A stretch of 8,947 nt of DNA, taken from the NCBI GenBank assembly GCA_902476765.1, contig CABSEJ010000130.1, forward strand, positions 1 to 8,947, written 5' to 3'. This DNA comes from an uncultured Blautia sp. (GTDB lineage: Bacteria; Bacillota; Clostridia; Lachnospirales; Lachnospiraceae). Of the stretch, positions 5,957-8,947 are shown in pieces; the stretch's first letter is position 1; each line of letters opens with the position of its first letter. Made by a program: the position numbers and the translations under genes. Under the pieces are notes generated by a model. The model was not told the DNA's origin. It worked only from the letters and a program-made list of their open reading frames with translations, and made no database searches.

Positions 5957-7072
5957 ATGAAGGCGGAAATCATATGCGCAGACCAGGGGCTTCTTCTGGG
6001 AGAGAAGGTAAACAAGGCCGGAGCCTATATTGCCGGAAGATGTACTGCTCTCGGCCATACTCTTATGGGGCAGAGTATCCCGGGAGAGGATAGGAGGCGG
6101 CTGGGGGCATGCCTGCGGCAGGCCTGCCGGCGCTCGGATGCTCTGTTTATTCTCAGTGGTCCCGGGGAAGCCCAGAGAGGGCTATTGCGGGAAGCAGCCC
6201 GGAAGGTTTTGAACAAAGAGATTGCTCCTGAGACGGAAATGCTGGAGGAAAACGGAAAGCTGTTGTTCTTCCTTTCCGGCAATGAAAAGAAAATCTGCCG
6301 GCTCTTTGAAGCACAGGCAGTGCCCTGCCTGGAAAAAACCAGGCCGGGAGTCCTGTGTACCCGCATTTTGAAAATTTGCGGCACCCAGGAAGGACAGGCG
6401 GCAAAAGCTCTCGGCACTTTATTAAAACGGAAAAATCCGGAAATCCTACTTTCAGAAACACCGGGAGAGACAACAGTTTGTCTCAGAGCCAGGGGAGAAG
6501 ATGAGATTCAGGCCCGGAAGCTTTTAGAACCGGCAGAGAGAAAGCTGTGGGAAACTTTCGGACATCATATTTACGGGGAAGATGAGCATGCTTCCTTAGA
6601 AGCAGCAGTGGTAGAGCTTTTGAAAAAGAAATGCCTTACGGTGACAACGGTAGAATCTTGTACTGCCGGAGCTCTGGCAGCCAGAATCGTAGATGTGTCC
6701 GGGGCTTCTCAGGTATTAAAACAAGGTTTTGTCACTTATTCCAATAAAGCTAAGAGGCAGCTTGTGAAGGTGAAAAAAAGTACCCTAAAGGAGCATGGAG
6801 CTGTCAGCCGGAAGTGCGCCAAGGAGATGGCCCAGGGAGGTGCCCTGGCTGCCGGTGCCGATGCAGCTTTGTCTGTTACAGGCCTGGCAGGCCCGGATGG
6901 GGGAACGCCGCAGACTCCGGTAGGCACGGTGTTTATCGGCTGCTGTTTGAAAGGAAGGACAGAGGTGTTGGAATGTCATTCCCAAGGAGACAGAACCCAG
7001 ATAAGAGTTCAGGCAGTGGCTATGGCCCTGACTCTTCTGAGAGACTGTCTGTTGAAAGAGGAGACAGTATAA
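5957..7072 (+). CDS. cinA: CinA-family protein with intact amidohydrolase domain and degenerate N-terminal domain
   Basis: CinA proteins usually join an N-terminal COG1058 domain (nucleotide pyrophosphatase) to a C-terminal NMN amidohydrolase domain (PncC-like) used in pyridine nucleotide salvage. Typical proteins have about 410-415 residues; this one has 371. The N-terminus is recognisable (MKAEIICADQGLLLGEKVN). The GGLGPT-x-DD motif is replaced by SGPGEAQRG (67-75) and the PGPP motif by SGNEKKI (107-113), and the segment between them is about 40 residues short. A KH-like middle region (about 130-207) leads to the C-terminal domain. That domain keeps ESCTAG (233-238, for the usual ESCTGG), YSNKAKR (261-267) and VTGLAGPDGGTP (307-318). 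GGAGGGAG at 5947-5954 precedes the start. It is the last gene of the operon. I infer a working amidohydrolase and an inactive pyrophosphatase domain. Confidence 0.9.
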   Translation: MKAEIICADQGLLLGEKVNKAGAYIAGRCTALGHTLMGQSIPGEDRRRLGACLRQACRRSDALFILSGPGEAQRGLLREAARKVLNKEIAPETEMLEENGKLLFFLSGNEKKICRLFEAQAVPCLEKTRPGVLCTRILKICGTQEGQAAKALGTLLKRKNPEILLSETPGETTVCLRARGEDEIQARKLLEPAERKLWETFGHHIYGEDEHASLEAAVVELLKKKCLTVTTVESCTAGALAARIVDVSGASQVLKQGFVTYSNKAKRQLVKVKKSTLKEHGAVSRKCAKEMAQGGALAAGADAALSVTGLAGPDGGTPQTPVGTVFIGCCLKGRTEVLECHSQGDRTQIRVQAVAMALTLLRDCLLKEETV

Positions 7073-7123
7073 AAGGGCACCGTGTAAGAGAAGGGATAAA
7101 GAAATGACTGTCCTGAGAGCCAG

Positions 7124-7174
7124 AGCTGCTCCACGAAACAGAAATATTCCGGATTTTAGTTTCGTGAGGCAGCT
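7124..7174. terminator. long imperfect hairpin between convergent genes, possible bidirectional terminator
   Basis: AGCTGC-TC-CACGAAAC (7124-7139) faces GTTTCGTG-AG-GCAGCT (7159-7174). This gives 14 Watson-Crick pairs interrupted by one T-G pair and one C-A mismatch. Inside, GAAAT (7141-7145) and ATTTT (7153-7157) pair around a 7-nt loop. The hairpin begins 52 bases after the cinA stop and, on the other strand, 7 bases after the stop at 7182. That is the right place to end both transcripts. Neither side has a clear T-run, so classical intrinsic termination is doubtful. It could instead be a dispersed palindromic repeat. The nonamer TTCCGGATT occurs both near the loop (7147-7155) and just right of the hairpin (7174-7182). 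Confidence 0.5.
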
Positions 7175-7181
7175 TCCGGAT

Positions 7182-7631
7182 TCAATGAAAAAGTTTCATC
7201 ATCTGAATGATTTTTTCCATTCTGGCCACCTCTTCCGGGGATTTCCCTGATTTCAGGACCTGGATAATGGCGTCCATCTCCTGAGAAGAGAAACGCAGGC
7301 CCCGGGATTTATTTTGAGTGGCAGCGGACATAAGAAAAGGCAGCAGTTCCGTAGGATTTTTTCCGGCTCCCTGCTGGGCCAGGGTGTTTAACATGGCCAG
7401 CTTGGCGGCATCCATGCCTGCCAAATCAGGATGATTTACCCAGGAGTTTTTCTCCTGGGCCTTTTTTTGCCCGGAATCCCCGGTTCCAAAAGCATTTGTT
7501 TCAGAATCCTTTTGTCCGGACTTTTTGTTCCCGAAGCTATTCTGTTCAAAACCTGCTGTTCCCGGATGGTTTTTCTCAGGGCTTTTTTGTTGGGAATTTT
7601 CCCGTGACTGTGGGTTTTGGCGGTTATTCAT
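7182..7631 (-). CDS. unknown protein: low-complexity N-terminal half, helical C-terminal domain
   Basis: I do not recognise this family. From ATG 7631 the product has 149 residues. Residues 1-67 are rich in Asn, Gln, Lys, Ser and Gly and probably disordered. Within them a degenerate 15-residue unit occurs twice (about 31-45 and 46-60; shared pattern N-[SA]-F-G, later SGQK). Residues 68-149 look like a compact helical domain: DLAGMDAAKLAMLNTLAQQ, then ELLPFLMSAA, then EMDAIIQVLKSGKSPEE and a Met-rich end. There is no signal peptide or membrane helix. AAAGGAG (7644-7650 on the complement) supports the start, although 12 bases is a long spacing. A longer frame to 7691 is open but lies inside the upstream gene. 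The start overlaps the stop of the upstream gene by 8 bases, so the two are probably co-translated. Confidence 0.8.
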   Translation of the reverse strand: MNNRQNPQSRENSQQKSPEKNHPGTAGFEQNSFGNKKSGQKDSETNAFGTGDSGQKKAQEKNSWVNHPDLAGMDAAKLAMLNTLAQQGAGKNPTELLPFLMSAATQNKSRGLRFSSQEMDAIIQVLKSGKSPEEVARMEKIIQMMKLFH

Positions 7632-7992
7632 AATTGCTGCTGGCTCCTTTCGGCTGGCTGTCCGAAGACGCCGGAGTCTGGGTGAATTCAAACATTTGAA
7701 GCATAGCCAGGGTGTTAATCATGCCCTCTAACTGCTCCTTCATAGGACCATGGCAGACCTTGCTGCAGGCGGTGAGCATTTCTAAGGGACTGGTCCTGGA
7801 GTAGGATTGGGCACATATCTGCATATTCTGAGACGGGACCTGAAAAAGCCGTATGGTGTTCTGCAGCTCCAAAAATTTAGCAAACACCGATACAAAGGAC
7901 TGGCCTCTGGCCGGAAGATAAGGCAAGGCTGCCTTCAGCATTTCCACGGAATCCTCAGCTACCATCTCGTCCAGAAGACATTGATTTTCCAT
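7624..7992 (-). CDS. unknown helical protein, first gene of a two-gene unit
   Basis: I do not recognise this 122-residue protein. It looks mostly alpha-helical and cytosolic: an acidic start (MENQCLLDEMVAEDSVEML), helices around LPYLPARGQSFVSVFAKFLELQNTI, and EQLEGMINTLAMLQMFEF near 86-103, ending in a Ser-rich tail. Cys5, Cys60, Cys76 and Cys80 do not form an obvious metal site, although Cys76 and Cys80 are four residues apart. AGGA (8001-8004 on the complement), 8 bases upstream of ATG 7992, supports the start. It overlaps the downstream unknown gene by 8 bases, so they probably act together. The upstream sequence resembles a sigma-E promoter, which hints at mother-cell expression during sporulation. 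That is inference. Confidence 0.8.
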   Translation of the reverse strand: MENQCLLDEMVAEDSVEMLKAALPYLPARGQSFVSVFAKFLELQNTIRLFQVPSQNMQICAQSYSRTSPLEMLTACSKVCHGPMKEQLEGMINTLAMLQMFEFTQTPASSDSQPKGASSNYE

Positions 7993-8021
7993 AGACAGCT
8001 TCCTTCTTTGCAGTTTGCTAC

Positions 8022-8050
8022 ACTATATGCAGGGATAAGAGTCTCTATGC
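8022..8050 (-). promoter_or_regulatory. sigma-E-like promoter ahead of the unknown gene pair
   Basis: On the minus strand there is GCATAGA (8044-8050), a 14-base spacer and CATATAGT (8022-8029). As I recall the B. subtilis sigma-E consensus (KMATATT, about 14, CATACAnT), this matches 5 of 7 and 7 of 8 positions. The predicted start near 8015 leaves a short leader and a well-placed ribosome site. Read as a sigma-A site, the same -10 (TATAGT) has no -35 match (GCATAG at 17 bases). Confidence 0.4.
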
Positions 8051-8115
8051 ATGGAAGTGATTTATGTCTTTTGTCCTGCTGTATCATACTCTAGTAAGGA
8101 AAGGAGAATAAGATT

Positions 8116-8280
8116 ATGGAAAAAGAAGAAACCAGATTAGTGGAAGAGGGTAACACCATTTATGAAATAGATTTAGACTGTATGAGAAAAAAACAGAGAA
8201 AGAAAAACCAGGAGCAGCAGAAAGAAAACCGGGAAACACCGGTAGACAGCCGGCTCAAACCGAAGCAGGATTTTTCTTGA
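8116..8280 (+). CDS. small charged protein of unknown function (54 residues)
   Basis: ATG 8116 opens a 54-codon frame ending in TGA at 8278-8280. AAGGAG (8101-8106) lies 9 bases upstream, ideal for initiation. The product is very hydrophilic: an acidic start (MEKEETRLVEEGNTIYEIDLDC) followed by a basic stretch MRKKQRKKNQ and a Gln/Lys/Pro-rich end. It has no signal peptide or membrane segment. It diverges from the unknown minus-strand pair and precedes alaS, but alaS has its own promoter, whose -35 overlaps this stop codon. The ribosome site and biased composition argue for a real gene. I do not recognise the family. Confidence 0.65.
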   Translation: MEKEETRLVEEGNTIYEIDLDCMRKKQRKKNQEQQKENRETPVDSRLKPKQDFS

Positions 8281-8305
8281 AATGCCTGGTTTCATGTGCT
8301 ATGAT
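8277..8305 (+). promoter_or_regulatory. predicted sigma-A promoter of alaS
   Basis: TTGAAA (8277-8282), a 17-base spacer and TATGAT (8300-8305) with TG at 8297-8298 form a good extended -10 promoter. Transcription would begin near 8312, giving a leader of about 80 nt before the GTG start. The -35 overlaps the TGA of the small gene upstream. The heptamer ATGCCTG overlaps the -35 end (8282-8288). Confidence 0.65.
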
Positions 8306-8327
8306 AAAAAACAGTGACTAATTGGTA

Positions 8328-8346
8328 ATGCCTGATATACAGGCAT
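8328..8346 (+). promoter_or_regulatory. 7-bp inverted repeat in the alaS leader
   Basis: ATGCCTG (8328-8334) and CAGGCAT (8340-8346) form a perfect 7-bp inverted repeat around a 5-nt loop, about 16-34 bases after the predicted start site. No T-run follows, so it is not a terminator. It could act as an RNA hairpin or as an operator, since the same half-site ATGCCTG also occurs at 8282-8288 in the promoter. Confidence 0.4.
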
Positions 8347-8390
8347 GGCTGTTTAGAATAGAAAAGAGATACCGTCAGGAGGGAAATACC

Positions 8391-8947
8391 GTGGAGAAAT
8401 ACGGAGTGAACGAACTAAGAAGAATGTTTTTGGAATTCTTTGAGAGCAAGGGACATTTGGCCATGAAGAGCTTTTCCCTTGTTCCTCACAATGATAAAAG
8501 TCTGCTGTTGATTAATTCAGGTATGGCGCCTTTGAAGCCTTATTTTACAGGAGCAGAGATTCCGCCCAGAAACAGAGTTACCACATGCCAGAAATGTATC
8601 CGTACCGGGGATATTGAAAATGTAGGAAAAACTGCCCGTCACGGCACTTTTTTTGAGATGCTGGGTAACTTTTCTTTTGGGGATTATTTTAAGCACGAGG
8701 CTATTGCCTGGTCCTGGGAATTTTTGACTCAGGTGGTGGGACTGGACCCACAGCGCCTGTATCCTTCCGTATATCTGGACGATGACGAGGCTTTTGATAT
8801 CTGGAATAAAGAAATCGGAATTCCGGCAGAAAGAATCTACCGTTTCGGAAAAGAAGACAATTTCTGGGAGCACGGGGCAGGCCCCTGCGGTCCCTGTTCT
8901 GAGATATATTATGACAGAGGGGAAAAATACGGCTGCGGCAAACCGGA
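8391..8947 (+). CDS. alaS: alanine--tRNA ligase, N-terminal fragment (runs off the window)
   Basis: Class II aminoacyl-tRNA synthetase that charges tRNA-Ala. The window holds the first 185 codons plus 2 bases of a protein that is usually about 870-880 residues, so only part of the catalytic domain is present. Family landmarks are VNELRRMFLEFFESKGH at the start, INSGMAPLKPYF (41-52), TCQKCIRTGDIENVG (65-79), FFEMLGNFSFGDYFK (87-101) and GPCGPCSEIYYDRG (164-177). The start is GTG at 8391, with AGGAGG (8377-8382) 8 bases upstream. The next in-frame ATG (codon 12) would remove conserved residues. It makes the Ala-tRNA that RqcH, at the other end of the window, uses for alanine tailing, but this is a general link and not evidence of co-regulation. 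Confidence 0.97.
   Translation, partial: MEKYGVNELRRMFLEFFESKGHLAMKSFSLVPHNDKSLLLINSGMAPLKPYFTGAEIPPRNRVTTCQKCIRTGDIENVGKTARHGTFFEMLGNFSFGDYFKHEAIAWSWEFLTQVVGLDPQRLYPSVYLDDDEAFDIWNKEIGIPAERIYRFGKEDNFWEHGAGPCGPCSEIYYDRGEKYGCGKP

Noticed and set aside
5447..6058. A 203-codon open frame on the minus strand opposite pgsA
   Set aside because: The plus strand encodes a PgsA with a complete catalytic motif, and the antisense product is low-complexity with no recognisable domain.
7104..7250. A 48-codon plus-strand frame after cinA with a GAAGGG ribosome-site-like stretch
   Set aside because: It runs through the palindromic element and into the antisense of the unknown gene ending at 7182. The product resembles nothing known, and the frame probably exists by chance.
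8282..8346. Mutually exclusive pairing of two ATGCCTG copies with one CAGGCAT, as in an attenuator
   Set aside because: The first copy lies inside the predicted promoter, so it would not be in the alaS transcript, and no terminator stem with a T-run is present.
1..8947. CRISPR arrays, insertion sequences, tRNA genes or phage genes
   Set aside because: I saw no regularly spaced repeats, transposase-like protein, tRNA cloverleaf sequence or phage product on reading both strands.

Overview
The window looks like a chromosomal stretch from a low-to-mid GC, Gram-positive anaerobe of the Clostridia, most likely Lachnospiraceae. This rests on the gene order yloC-remA-gmk-rpoZ-rimO-pgsA-cinA, on strong AGGAGG-type ribosome binding sites, and on the Firmicutes-type RqcH and RemA. 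The genus cannot be fixed from sequence alone.

Layout. Positions 1-1539 (minus strand, 3' end outside the window) encode RqcH, the Ala-tailing factor of ribosome quality control. A 390-bp divergent intergenic region (1540-1929) holds a minus-strand promoter for rqcH, a near-consensus plus-strand promoter (TTGACG-17-TATAAT) for the next operon, two copies of an 11-bp repeat, and a leader of about 135 nt. From 1930 to 7072 seven tightly packed plus-strand genes, with short gaps or overlaps, probably form one operon: yloC (endoribonuclease), remA (matrix and osmostress regulator), gmk (guanylate kinase), rpoZ (RNA polymerase omega), rimO (ribosomal protein S12 methylthiotransferase), pgsA (phosphatidylglycerophosphate synthase) and cinA (NMN amidohydrolase family). 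The theme is housekeeping for RNA, transcription, ribosome and membrane.

CinA converges on two overlapping minus-strand genes of unknown function (7182-7631 and 7624-7992). A long imperfect hairpin (7124-7174) lies between the converging genes. The unknown pair has a promoter-like site resembling the sporulation sigma-E consensus. Diverging from the pair is a 54-codon gene of unknown function (8116-8280). It is followed by a sigma-A type extended -10 promoter and the 5' part of alaS (8391 to the window end), which starts with GTG.

Main oddities. (1) rpoZ has an in-frame TAA at codon 5 of its expected reading frame, just after its only good ribosome binding site, so omega would have to be made by re-initiation at TTG/ATG 3747/3750 or not at all. 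(2) CinA keeps its C-terminal amidohydrolase domain, but its N-terminal domain has lost the GGLGPT-x-DD and PGPP motifs and about 40 residues. (3) The unknown gene pair with its sigma-E-like promoter is a candidate for uncharacterised sporulation genes. (4) RqcH has Glu-Arg where the B. subtilis protein has the functionally important Asp97-Arg98. I see no transposon, prophage, CRISPR array, tRNA or rRNA. I found no clearly new multi-gene system; the unknown pair is the closest candidate.
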